25,799 nucleotides of DNA, taken from the NCBI GenBank assembly GCA_035294005.1, contig DATGLT010000078.1, forward strand, positions 1 through 25,799, read 5' to 3'. The notes under the pieces are model-generated. The model made no database searches. It was not told the DNA's origin and saw nothing but the letters and a program-made list of their open reading frames with translations. Below, in pieces: positions 16,325 through 23,382 of this stretch (position 1 is its first letter; each line of letters starts with the position of its first letter). The DNA comes from JANXQE01 sp035294005. Lineage in GTDB: Bacteria; Verrucomicrobiota; Verrucomicrobiia; Limisphaerales; UBA8199. A program made the position numbers and the translations under genes.

Positions 16325-16876
16325 ATGTTCGAGCGTGATTGGGAACCAGTGACCCCGAAGAAATTGGCTTGTTTTGCCTTCGGGCTAGGGCTGTTCATGA
16401 TCCTGTTGTTGCGTTCAGAGCCTGGGTTTATCTTCGTACTGGACCATGCGAACCTGCTGTTTCACGAGGCGGGCCATCCAATTGTGGGCGTATTCAGTAC
16501 GCGGCTGGAACCCTATGGCGGCACGGTCGGGCAACTCGTATTTCCGTTCGTTCTGGCGGTGAGTTGCTGGCGCAAGGGCCAGAGCCTCGGCTTGGCGGCT
16601 GCCATCATTTGGTTCTTCGAGAATTGGTTCAATATCGCCCGCTATATGGCGGATGCTCGGCGGTTGGAGTTGCCTTTGGTGGGCGGCGGCGACCATGATT
16701 GGAACACGATCTTTGCGCGTTGGGGTCTGTTACAGCACGACACCCAAATCGCCTCTGCGGTGAGGCTCGCCGGATGGATCGGGATCTTTCTCGCGTGTGC
16801 GTGGGTATTGTGGCGCGGCTGGCACGACCGTAATCGTGTGACTTCGGACGATGCGATTAAGAGCGTCCCGGTATGA
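16325..16876 (+). CDS. HEAGH-motif membrane protein, putative zinc metallopeptidase-like
   Basis: A 183-residue membrane protein. The first hydrophobic segment (about 13-32) is followed by LLFHEAGHPIVGVF: H47, E48 and H51 form an HExxH zinc-site motif. Hydrophobic segments follow at about 68-82 and 88-105, then VGGGDHDWNTIF (D123-D125) and a C-terminal segment (about 145-165). The pair 'FHEAGH ... GGG(D/E)HDW' marks a known but uncharacterised bacterial family resembling site-2 (M50-like) proteases; the DHDW motif may give the third metal ligand. Activity and substrate are unknown. The gene stands alone in the accessory region after the tRNA island. Confidence 0.75.
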   Translation: MFERDWEPVTPKKLACFAFGLGLFMILLLRSEPGFIFVLDHANLLFHEAGHPIVGVFSTRLEPYGGTVGQLVFPFVLAVSCWRKGQSLGLAAAIIWFFENWFNIARYMADARRLELPLVGGGDHDWNTIFARWGLLQHDTQIASAVRLAGWIGIFLACAWVLWRGWHDRNRVTSDDAIKSVPV

Positions 16877-17193
16877 CGCATAGCACAATTCTTCCCGGCC
16901 AAATTTGCTTTTCTTCGTACCAAGAAGAGGTCGCATATTTCTCGGAAAATCTTTGAAAATGTTTCAATCGAGGGACGGGAGAGCGGCTCTGCAGCCTGCC
17001 GTGTTTGCCCCGAGTGGCCATTCCAGCGACCCTCAGATGCGCCTTCCCAGCACCTCGAGCCTCCAATGTTCGGCAGCAGCCAAAGCGACCCTGATTCCTT
17101 TCGTCACGATAGGGGAACCGATACTTGGTCTTGCCTTTTATCAGATAGTTTCTGATCTCGACGGTGGCTTCATTATGATCGACCGTTTCTAGG
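16877..17193. other. Gene-poor stretch
   Basis: Frames exist on both strands (plus 16905-17192, minus 16857-17207), but neither has recognisable motifs or a ribosome binding site. Part of the minus frame (NYLIKGKTKYRFPYRDERN) is mildly protein-like and might be a gene remnant. I see no RNA or repeat here. Confidence 0.3.
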
Positions 17194-17565
17194 ATGTTGC
17201 TCTTCACGAAGGAGATGAAGAACTGTCGTTCAAAACTAGCGCACCAGCTCTCAAACTACACGCCCTCCATTCACGGAGAAATTGCCGAGGACTTGCTCGA
17301 CCTGTTCGAGGACGTGGCAGCGATCAAAGATCTGGGGCTCTTGACCACCGAACTTGCTGAATCAACTTTCAGCTTTTACGTCAATCACTGGTGGAGGGCG
17401 TCGAAGCCTTACGTGGACCGTGAACGGATGATTCATGGCGACGATAAGAGCTTGTTCGCTGGCTTTGAAAAGCTGGCCGCAGCCTGGCAACATCTGGACC
17501 CAGAAATGAGCGATGATAAGTTGAAAAGATTTCTCGACGACGAAAGGTCGCTGAGCATCGATTGA
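17194..17565 (+). CDS. Hypothetical protein, probably N-terminally shortened
   Basis: A 123-residue acidic, helical protein. The central stretch EIAEDLLDLFEDVAAIKDLG, then LTTELAESTFSFYVNHWWRA resembles the C-terminal part of larger proteins of unknown function (DUF4760-like), which normally begin with one or two membrane segments. None is present here, and the first 15 residues (MLLFTKEMKNCRSKL) look unrelated, so the gene is probably a shortened copy. The ATG at 17215 is an alternative start but has a purine-rich stretch too close to it. It lies about 155 bp before the toxin-antitoxin operon on the same strand. I do not assign a function. Confidence 0.5.
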   Translation: MLLFTKEMKNCRSKLAHQLSNYTPSIHGEIAEDLLDLFEDVAAIKDLGLLTTELAESTFSFYVNHWWRASKPYVDRERMIHGDDKSLFAGFEKLAAAWQHLDPEMSDDKLKRFLDDERSLSID

Positions 17566-17681
17566 GGGGCGGCTGACCGGACGTGCAATTCGCTTGGGGT
17601 GCGCAATCCACACTCCGAACAAAACTTCGTTCATGCTCTCTCTTCAAGGCGACATTCTGTCGTCCCTCCTCTAGATTCGAG

Positions 17682-17710
17682 TTGACAGCAGTCGCATATG
17701 AGACTATTCT
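17682..17710 (+). promoter_or_regulatory. Strong promoter of the RES-Xre toxin-antitoxin operon
   Basis: A perfect -35 TTGACA (17682-17687), 17 bases, and TATTCT (17705-17710). Transcription would start near 17717, three bases before the antitoxin ATG at 17720, which predicts a leaderless mRNA. An inverted repeat covers this same point. Confidence 0.65.
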
Positions 17711-17712
17711 AA

Positions 17713-17730
17713 GTATCACATGAGCGATAC
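17713..17730 (+). promoter_or_regulatory. Operator-like inverted repeat at the antitoxin start
   Basis: GTATC (17713-17717) and GATAC (17726-17730) are inverted across 8 bases. They cover the likely transcription start and the ATG. The antitoxin has a helix-turn-helix, so autorepression here is plausible, but binding is an inference. Confidence 0.4.
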
Positions 17731-18250
17731 GCTAGCAAAGCGACGGGTGAAGAAAACTTCCGGTGCTGCAGTGATCCACAAACAATCAGCAGGCGGACAC
17801 CACGCCAAAATAATAGGCGGCGGGGCGGTCGGTCTTCATGCGCACGGGCCGCTGAAATCGATAATACACAGCAACATGGATCCCGCAAACCTCATTCAAG
17901 TGCTGGAGAACGGACTGCCGGTGCGATACTTAATAGATTTGCAGGCCAGTCTCGATGTGCCCGTCGAAAGGCTCGCCCCAATGTTGGGCATTTCCAAAGC
18001 CACGTTCCATCGGCGCAAGGGCTCAGGTGAAAAGTTGGGCACCGCTGAGTCCGACCGCGTGGTGCGTTTTGCTCGGTTACTGGGAAAGGCTATCAAAGTT
18101 TTCGGAAACGAGGAGGACGCAAGGCAGTGGCTTAACTCGCGACAATTTGGTTTGGGAGGGGCAGTGCCGCTCGATTATGCCAAGACCGAAGTTGGCGCTC
18201 GTGAAGTTGAAAACCTATTGGGCCGGATTGAATACGGCGTGTATTCGTGA
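17720..18250 (+). CDS. Xre/MbcA/ParS family antitoxin
   Basis: A 176-residue antitoxin of a RES-Xre module. Residues 1-52 form a basic, Gly/His-rich extension (SAGGHHAKIIGGG). The Xre-like helix-turn-helix lies at about 65-105, with VERLAPMLGISKATFHRRKG as its core. The C-terminal ParS toxin-binding domain (DUF2384-like, about 110-176) contains RVVRFARLLGKAIKVFGNEE and ends with the domain's typical LLGRIEYGVYS. It neutralises the RES toxin and represses the operon. The start at 17720 fits the promoter; an internal ATG at 17876 would remove the extension and is the alternative. Its stop overlaps the toxin start by four bases, which implies translational coupling. Codon use seems less GC-rich than in the core genes, fitting transfer. 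Confidence 0.93.
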   Translation: MSDTLAKRRVKKTSGAAVIHKQSAGGHHAKIIGGGAVGLHAHGPLKSIIHSNMDPANLIQVLENGLPVRYLIDLQASLDVPVERLAPMLGISKATFHRRKGSGEKLGTAESDRVVRFARLLGKAIKVFGNEEDARQWLNSRQFGLGGAVPLDYAKTEVGAREVENLLGRIEYGVYS

Positions 18251-18693
18251 CGCTCAAGGGGTGGCGGATCGTGCCGGAGGATAAAGTCGCCACAGCTTTT
18301 GATGGCGAAGGTGCAAGACTTTACGGGGGTCGATGGAACTCAGTAGGGGTGGCGATGGTATATGCGAGCCAGCACAAGTCGCTTGCCGCACTGGAGGTCC
18401 GTGTTCACATCGATACCACCAGAAAAATCAAGCGTTACCAATGCTTGGCCTTTGAATTTGACGAAAGCCTGATGGAAACATTTCCGATTGGCTCGCTGCC
18501 CAAAAATTGGCGACAGGAACCTCCTCCTCCTTTGCTTCAGCAAGTTGGTGACGCCTGGATAAAAGCCGGTCGCTCTGCAGTTTTGGCGGTGCCGAGCGTA
18601 ATTATCGACGATGAACTGAACTATCTATTGAATCCGAGGCATGCTGATTTCGCGAAGATCAAGATCGAAAAACCTACAGACTTTGGATTTTGA
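18247..18693 (+). CDS. RES domain toxin (NAD+-degrading)
   Basis: A 148-residue RES-family toxin. The family's residues are in place: R7 in GWRIV, ARLYGGRWNSVG (the central Arg-Tyr-Gly-Arg-Trp-Asn block), MVYASQHKSLAALEV (Ser and Glu of the active pocket) and SVIIDDELNYLLNPRHADF near the end. RES toxins fold like ADP-ribosyltransferases and degrade NAD+, stopping growth. The GTG start overlaps the antitoxin stop (GTGA), which ties its translation to the antitoxin's. Length is normal (about 150), and the key residues are intact, so it is probably active. The module lies in the accessory stretch after tRNA-Gly and may stabilise it. Confidence 0.93.
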   Translation: MTLKGWRIVPEDKVATAFDGEGARLYGGRWNSVGVAMVYASQHKSLAALEVRVHIDTTRKIKRYQCLAFEFDESLMETFPIGSLPKNWRQEPPPPLLQQVGDAWIKAGRSAVLAVPSVIIDDELNYLLNPRHADFAKIKIEKPTDFGF

Positions 18694-18786
18694 TCCACGC
18701 CTGCTTTAATGAAGAGCACGAATCGCAAGTCTGCTTTGAGCTAGCATCGCAATTCCGCGCGGTCCTGCGGCCGATTGAGCCTGCCG

Positions 18787-19989
18787 TTAATTGTCGTCGC
18801 TTGAACTGCTCGAAGACCGCCAGGCTTGCAAACGGTCATCCAATCCCAGCAGCTTTAGATAGCCGGCATCCAGTTTTTCAGACGAGAACACCTTGTCCGC
18901 TGGACTCTCGAAATTCACCAGGGCGTTTGCCGCATGCACAGCCGTGAGTGGGCTGAAGCTCGTGTTCTTGCATTCCATAGGATTATGGTGAAAGGCAATC
19001 GCCTCGACGACCGGCACGGGCAGGCCCCAAAGCCCCAGCAGGTATCCTCCGACCTCCGCGTGATTTGCTCCGAAGGTGTTCTCTTCGGCGGTGATGAGCG
19101 GCACGGTTCCCTCCCGGCCTGTTTTAACGATTCGGGCGTAATCGGCGGGAAAGTTCGACGCGAGCACGAGCTTGCCAACGTCGTGCAGCAGGCCCCCAAC
19201 GAAAGCTTCGTCCACGAGCTTCTGTTCGGAATCCTCCATGCGGGCGATTGCTTGTGCCAATCGAGCCGTGTTTTGGCTGTGTTGCCAAAGCGCCGCGATC
19301 GAGAATCCGCCGACAGAAGTTGTTTCAAACTGGGAAAAGGCATGCACCGACAGCACCAGGGATTTGATCATTTCAGCCCCAACTTGCGAAACCGCCTCGG
19401 CCGGATTCGATATTTGCCGGGCCAGGCCGAAAAACGACGAGTTGACCAGTTTAAGGATCTTCGCCGTCATCCCAAGGTCCTTGGCGATGATGTCGCCGAT
19501 CACATCCAGGCCGATCTCAGGGTCGTGGAGCTTTTCCACGATCTGAAGGTAGAGTGTCGGCATGCTGGGCACCCGTTGCATGCACGAGATGAGTTGCCGC
19601 AACCCTTTATCCTTGAGTGATTGATTCAGGTCGCTGGCCCGCTCAATCGCAGCTTTAAGGTCGTCGGGCCGACAGGGCTTGGCCAGGTACTGGTGCGTCG
19701 AGCCGACGCATTTCAGAACAAGGTCCTGGTCGGCGTGCCCGGACAAAATCAGCCGCACGGTCTGGGGGTGACGCTTTAAGACTTCCGCTAGCAGTTCAGC
19801 GCCATTCATCTGCGGCATGCGCATGTCCGAGACCACGACATCGAACGGTGTCTCGCCCATCAATTTCAGCGCTTCGATTCCGCTTGAGACAAAAGACATT
19901 TCCCATTCCTCGCGCAAGGGCCGGAGCATCCGTTTCAAACCGTCCAGAATCATGGGTTCGTCATCTACGAAGAGAATTCGCTTTTTCAC
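18787..19989 (-). CDS. Response regulator with HDOD output domain
   Basis: A 400-residue protein. Residues 1-125 are a receiver: VDDEP (8-12), phosphoacceptor D55 in VVVSDMRMPQ, and the conserved lysine in YLAKPCRPDD. Residues about 140-335 form an HDOD domain, with MPTLYLQIVEKLHDPEIGLD, ILKLVNSSFFGL, and the HD-like GGLLHDVGKLVLASNFP. The C-terminus ends with a Ser-rich acidic tail. HDOD proteins take part in signalling, often with cyclic-di-GMP or motility and stress responses, and usually lack enzyme activity. The start is a GTG; no clear ribosome binding site is seen. No kinase partner is adjacent. It is the last intact gene before a stretch of broken genes. Confidence 0.93.
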   Translation of the reverse strand: MKKRILFVDDEPMILDGLKRMLRPLREEWEMSFVSSGIEALKLMGETPFDVVVSDMRMPQMNGAELLAEVLKRHPQTVRLILSGHADQDLVLKCVGSTHQYLAKPCRPDDLKAAIERASDLNQSLKDKGLRQLISCMQRVPSMPTLYLQIVEKLHDPEIGLDVIGDIIAKDLGMTAKILKLVNSSFFGLARQISNPAEAVSQVGAEMIKSLVLSVHAFSQFETTSVGGFSIAALWQHSQNTARLAQAIARMEDSEQKLVDEAFVGGLLHDVGKLVLASNFPADYARIVKTGREGTVPLITAEENTFGANHAEVGGYLLGLWGLPVPVVEAIAFHHNPMECKNTSFSPLTAVHAANALVNFESPADKVFSSEKLDAGYLKLLGLDDRLQAWRSSSSSSDDN

Positions 19990-20111
19990 AAAGAATTTTT
20001 GGCTCGCGGCATGGGCGGACGGTTTCTACGCTATCCACAATAAACCACTGCCGCGCTAGAAACAATGTGAGGCATAGTCTACACGCCCTTAATCCGCCAC
20101 CCTTTGCGGCT

Positions 20112-20240
20112 GTGGTGTCGGAAACGGAGTGGCGTGCCAGGGATGCCTGGAAATTTCTGGCAATGTTCCTGGTGTTCGAGTTTGTGGCGGGACTCACCCG
20201 TGGCGCATTGAGCTCGTTTTCACCGGGCTTTCGGCAATGA
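20112..20240 (+). pseudogene. Short N-terminal fragment resembling a CPBP-type membrane protein
   Basis: The frame reads SETEWRARDAWKFLAMFLVF, then EFVAGLTRGALSSFSPGF, and stops at 20240. A charged 'RARDAWKFL' before the first hydrophobic segment is typical of CPBP (CAAX-like) intramembrane proteases from this group. Only about 40 residues remain. The family call is weak. Confidence 0.3.
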
Positions 20241-20281
20241 TCGCATAGTGGGATTGGGCATTTGTTCTTGGCCAGTTTTCA

Positions 20282-20443
20282 TTATGCGATATGGCGCAGG
20301 TCGTCCGCTGTGATCTTCGCCTCCTTGCCCGTAAGAAAGGGAATGCCGCGCTCCTTCAACAATCCCATCATTCCTCCGTCTCTGGCTTTGTCCCACCGTG
20401 CCCGGTGTAAATATCGATCAGTCGAGTAACCAAGCCACCAGTT
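20282..20443 (-). pseudogene. Unidentified C-terminal protein fragment
   Basis: On the minus strand a 53-codon frame ends at a TAA (20284-20282). It reads RYLHRARWDKARDGGMMGLL, then KERGIPFLTGKEAKITADDL and RHIA. The regular helix-turn composition looks like a real protein end, but I cannot name the family. An in-frame stop cuts it at its upstream side, so it is a remnant. Confidence 0.3.
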
Positions 20444-20565
20444 TCATAATGGGCTGTTCTGCGGTTCGTTGTTGCGATAGGGCTGTTTCACCGCCTTTTG
20501 GTCGGGATCGAGTATTCACCTGTGCGGTTTTCCGGTTCCGCACACACTATTATAATAAAGAGACA

Positions 20566-20682
20566 ATGCGCGCGCATGGAAATGACATCGCACTTTTGCG
20601 AGAATACGTCCAATCGGCCTCCGAGACCGCCTTTGCCGAGCTGGTGCGGCGGCACGTAAACATGGTGTATTCGACGGCGCTT
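20566..20682 (+). pseudogene. N-terminal fragment of a sigma-70 family factor
   Basis: The ATG at 20566 opens about 39 residues: NDIALLREYVQSASETAFAE, then LVRRHVNMVYSTAL. This is the start of region 2 of ECF-type sigma factors. After this the frame runs into unrelated sequence, so the gene is broken. A perfect -10 TATAAT (20551-20556) stands just before it, suggesting a once-active start. Confidence 0.65.
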
Positions 20683-20890
20683 ATGGCTTCGAAGGCTTGG
20701 AGTTTGCCTTTGGGGCGAGATTCGTCAATGGCATCAATGTGGATCTCCGCGAAGAGATGGGCGAGGAGAGGGCTTCAATCTTGCTCTCCTGCAGGCGGCG
20801 AAAACCTGAGGTGACAAGCAAGAGTTTGGCCGGGATTTCGGCAAGGAGGGCAAGGTCGCCGTAGCCGTGCATCGGCTGGTGGACCTCTAC
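20683..20890 (-). pseudogene. Frameshifted fragment of a HAD-family hydrolase
   Basis: On the minus strand one frame reads HGYGDLALLAEIPAKLLLVT, then SGFRRLQESKIEAL. The next frame continues as LFAEIHIDAIDESRPKGKLQ and AFEA. Together they form the middle of a HAD hydrolase (the 'VTSG' motif and 'D.....KG' lysine region), joined by a frameshift near 20780. Both ends are missing. It abuts the sigma-factor fragment from the other strand. Confidence 0.6.
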
Positions 20891-20964
20891 TTGGCTGAAG
20901 GCTGCGAATCCGGCCGAGCACATGGCGGGTGAAAAGCGGACTTTTCGGCAATGAAGTCGAAAGG

Positions 20965-21102
20965 GAACCGCCTGCCGAGCGGCACTGGCACGGTGCCGCG
21001 CCAACCACCGCCATGTCACACATCGCGATTCAAGAAGCGCTCGACCGCACGGTCGTGGACTGGATGGAGAAGCGGAACAAACTTTTTGGCGTATTCCGCT
21101 AG
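20965..21102 (+). pseudogene. C-terminal fragment of a cupin-domain protein
   Basis: The frame reads EPPAERHWHGAAPTTAMSHI, then AIQEALDRTVVDWMEKRNK and stops at 21102. 'PxxxHWHGAxPTTAMTHIAIQE' is the signature end of small cupins related to carboxymuconolactone decarboxylase/mandelonitrile-lyase proteins. The N-terminal strands with the other metal ligands are missing; an in-frame stop lies upstream. It sits 55 bp before the AraC gene; such cupins commonly accompany YahK and SDR genes, which suggests it was once part of that cassette. Confidence 0.65.
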
Positions 21103-21156
21103 TAAATTGGCGCGCCTTGCTAGTGCCGAATTCTTAATTGGGGGTATCTTGCAACC

Positions 21157-22212
21157 ATGACTGCAACCAAAGTCGCCAGCGACAGATTCAAGGTGTCCCC
21201 CCTCTGGGCCACGCGCCTGCGCGAACACCAAGTCTCCGTTCCGGACGTGCTCCGTCGAGCCGGCCTGCCCGCTGGCTTTTTCCAGCAGGAAAAGATCTAC
21301 GTCACCACCGCCGAGTTGTTTGCCTTTTGGCGTGCCATTGGTGAGACCAGCCAGGACCCCGCCATCGGGCTCAAGCTCGGCATCGAGCCCCGTTTCGAGC
21401 GCTATCAGGCCACCGCCATCGCGGCCGTTTGCAGCCATTCCTTCCGCGACGCCCTCCAACGTATAGGACGTTACAAGAAGCTCACGTGCCCCGAAGAAAT
21501 CCGCGTGCGCTCCAGCGGCGACGAGGCATCAGTCGAGTTCATCTACACTCAGGCGGCGGAAACGCAGCCCGAGGTGATGGTGGACCTTGTGCTCTCTTGG
21601 ATTCTGGGAATCGGCCGCCGCGGTACCGAAGGCCAAATCACGCCGCTCCGCCTCGAGCTCACCCGTGCCTCGCTGCATCGCGAACTGCTGGAATCCCACT
21701 TCGGCTGCCGCGTGCGCTTCAAAGCCAGCCGCAATGCCCTCGTGTTTCAAAACAGTGATCTGGACCGGCCCTTCGTCACGCACAATGAAGAGCTGCTCAA
21801 GGCCATCGGCGCTCAGTTGGAAGCCGAACTCAAGGAGCGGGACTCTGGTAAGGATCTGGGAGACCAGGTCAAGCACACCCTTAAGCGCTCCCTTGCCGGC
21901 AAACGCCCCACACTCCCGCAGGTCGCCCGCGAGCTCTGCATGAGCGCCCGCACACTCCAGCGTCGCCTCACCGAGGCTGACATTACCTTCCAGCAACTGG
22001 TCGAAGACACTCGTCGTGAGCTGGCTCACCATTATCTCAAACACAGCGCGATAGAGCTGAACGAAACCGCTTTTCTCCTGGGCTACGAAGATGCCAATTC
22101 CTTCTTTCGCGCCTTTCATGATTGGGAGGGCACTTCACCCGGCGAGTGGCGCACGAAATACCGTGGGGCGGACGCCGCCGTATCGGGCCGCTCGATTTAT
22201 GCGAGCGTCTGA
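21157..22212 (+). CDS. AraC family transcriptional regulator
   Basis: A 351-residue regulator. The N-terminal part (about 15-200) is the arabinose-binding-like sensor domain seen in OruR-type regulators (TRLREHQVSVPDVLRRAGLP, LKLGIEPRFERYQATAIAAV). The C-terminal part (about 240-340) holds two helix-turn-helix units: LPQVARELCMSARTLQRRLT and the family signature FLLGYEDANSFFRAFHDWEG followed by TSPGEWR. It binds DNA as a regulator of nearby genes, most simply the alcohol dehydrogenase and SDR genes that follow on the same strand. The ligand is unknown. Length and motifs are complete. The ATG at 21157 is used; no strong ribosome binding site is visible. Confidence 0.93.
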   Translation: MTATKVASDRFKVSPLWATRLREHQVSVPDVLRRAGLPAGFFQQEKIYVTTAELFAFWRAIGETSQDPAIGLKLGIEPRFERYQATAIAAVCSHSFRDALQRIGRYKKLTCPEEIRVRSSGDEASVEFIYTQAAETQPEVMVDLVLSWILGIGRRGTEGQITPLRLELTRASLHRELLESHFGCRVRFKASRNALVFQNSDLDRPFVTHNEELLKAIGAQLEAELKERDSGKDLGDQVKHTLKRSLAGKRPTLPQVARELCMSARTLQRRLTEADITFQQLVEDTRRELAHHYLKHSAIELNETAFLLGYEDANSFFRAFHDWEGTSPGEWRTKYRGADAAVSGRSIYASV

Positions 22213-22302
22213 GGGAGCGAGTAAGAGAGCTCCAAGGGCTGGTTCGAGACCCTCTTAAAATTGAACAGCTAGGCAGTTAACAAACGAACAGGAGTATTTA
22301 TT

Positions 22303-23364
22303 ATGTATAAAACCAAAGCGTATTCCGCGGCTGGGGCTACTGCGCCTCTGGCACACACCACGATTCCACGTCGAGATCCTGCTACCACCGACGTGCAGAT
22401 AGAGATTCTCTTCTGCGGCATCTGTCACTCCGACCTTCACTCCGTGCGCAACGAGTGGAGCGAGTTTATGCCCACGGTTTACCCGATAGTCCCAGGCCAC
22501 GAGATCGTCGGGCGCGTGACCCGGGTCGGTTCCGCCGTGAAGAAGTTCAAGCCCGGCGACCTGGCCGCAGTCGGCTGCCTCGTCGATTCAGACCGCACAT
22601 GTCCGAACTGCCAGGCGGGGCTGGAGAATTTCTGCCCGCACCTGACTCTTACCTTCAACTCGCCGGACAAGCACCAAACAGCCCCGGTCACGTACGGCGG
22701 CTACTCGGACAGCATTGTCGTTGAGGAACACTTCGCACTGCGTGTTCCTTCCAATCTCAAACTCGCCGGAACCGCTCCGTTGCTTTGTGCCGGGATTACC
22801 ACCTATTCCCCGATGCGCCGCGCTGGCGTCACTAAAGGCAAGAAAGTCGGGGTTGTGGGTCTGGGTGGTCTCGGCCACATGGCCGCGAAGTTCGCCCACG
22901 CTTTCGGCGCGCATGTCGTGGTCTTCACCACCTCACCGCATAAAAAGGACGACGCACTGCGGCTCGGGGCAGATGAAGTGGTGGTTTCACGCAACGCCAA
23001 CGAGATGCAGAAGCACGCCTCCAGCTTCGACTTCATTCTCGACGCGGTCTCCGCAGATCACGACGTCAACGCCTACCTCAGTCTGCTCGGGCTGGGTGGC
23101 AATCTCACCATCGTCGGTGCGCCCCCAAAGCCGCTGCCCGTTTCGGCGTTGAACCTGATCATCGGACGCCGCAGTTTCTCCGGCTCCAATATCGGCGGCA
23201 TTCCCGAGACCCAGGAGATGCTCGATTTCTGCGGGCAGCACAACATCACTGCCGACGTGGAAATCATTCCAATCCAGAAGGTCAACGAAGCCTACACACG
23301 GCTGCTCAAATCGGACGTGAAGTACCGCTTCTCGATCGACATGGCGTCACTGAAAGCCGAATAG
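22303..23364 (+). CDS. Zinc-dependent NAD(P)-alcohol dehydrogenase (YahK/cinnamyl-alcohol type)
   Basis: A 353-residue medium-chain dehydrogenase that reduces aldehydes with NADPH. Catalytic zinc ligands: C41 in CGICHSDLH and H66/E67 in PGHEIVG, with a further Cys in LLCAGITTYSP. The nucleotide-binding motif is VGVVGLGGLGHMAAKFA. The structural zinc loop is unusual: family members have four cysteines (DSCxxCxxC...C), but here the first is D97 (VDSDRTCPNCQAGLENFC: D97, C100, C103, C111). Asp may still hold zinc, or the site is weakened. A good ribosome binding site (AGGAG) sits 10 bp before the ATG. It lies between the AraC regulator and the SDR gene, all on one strand. Confidence 0.95.
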   Translation: MYKTKAYSAAGATAPLAHTTIPRRDPATTDVQIEILFCGICHSDLHSVRNEWSEFMPTVYPIVPGHEIVGRVTRVGSAVKKFKPGDLAAVGCLVDSDRTCPNCQAGLENFCPHLTLTFNSPDKHQTAPVTYGGYSDSIVVEEHFALRVPSNLKLAGTAPLLCAGITTYSPMRRAGVTKGKKVGVVGLGGLGHMAAKFAHAFGAHVVVFTTSPHKKDDALRLGADEVVVSRNANEMQKHASSFDFILDAVSADHDVNAYLSLLGLGGNLTIVGAPPKPLPVSALNLIIGRRSFSGSNIGGIPETQEMLDFCGQHNITADVEIIPIQKVNEAYTRLLKSDVKYRFSIDMASLKAE

Positions 23365-23382
23365 ATCCGGGCCAATCCCAGC

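Noticed and set aside
16857..17207. 116-residue minus-strand frame with a partly protein-like start
   Set aside because: No motif, no ribosome binding site and a basic, random-looking second half. Possibly a remnant, not called.
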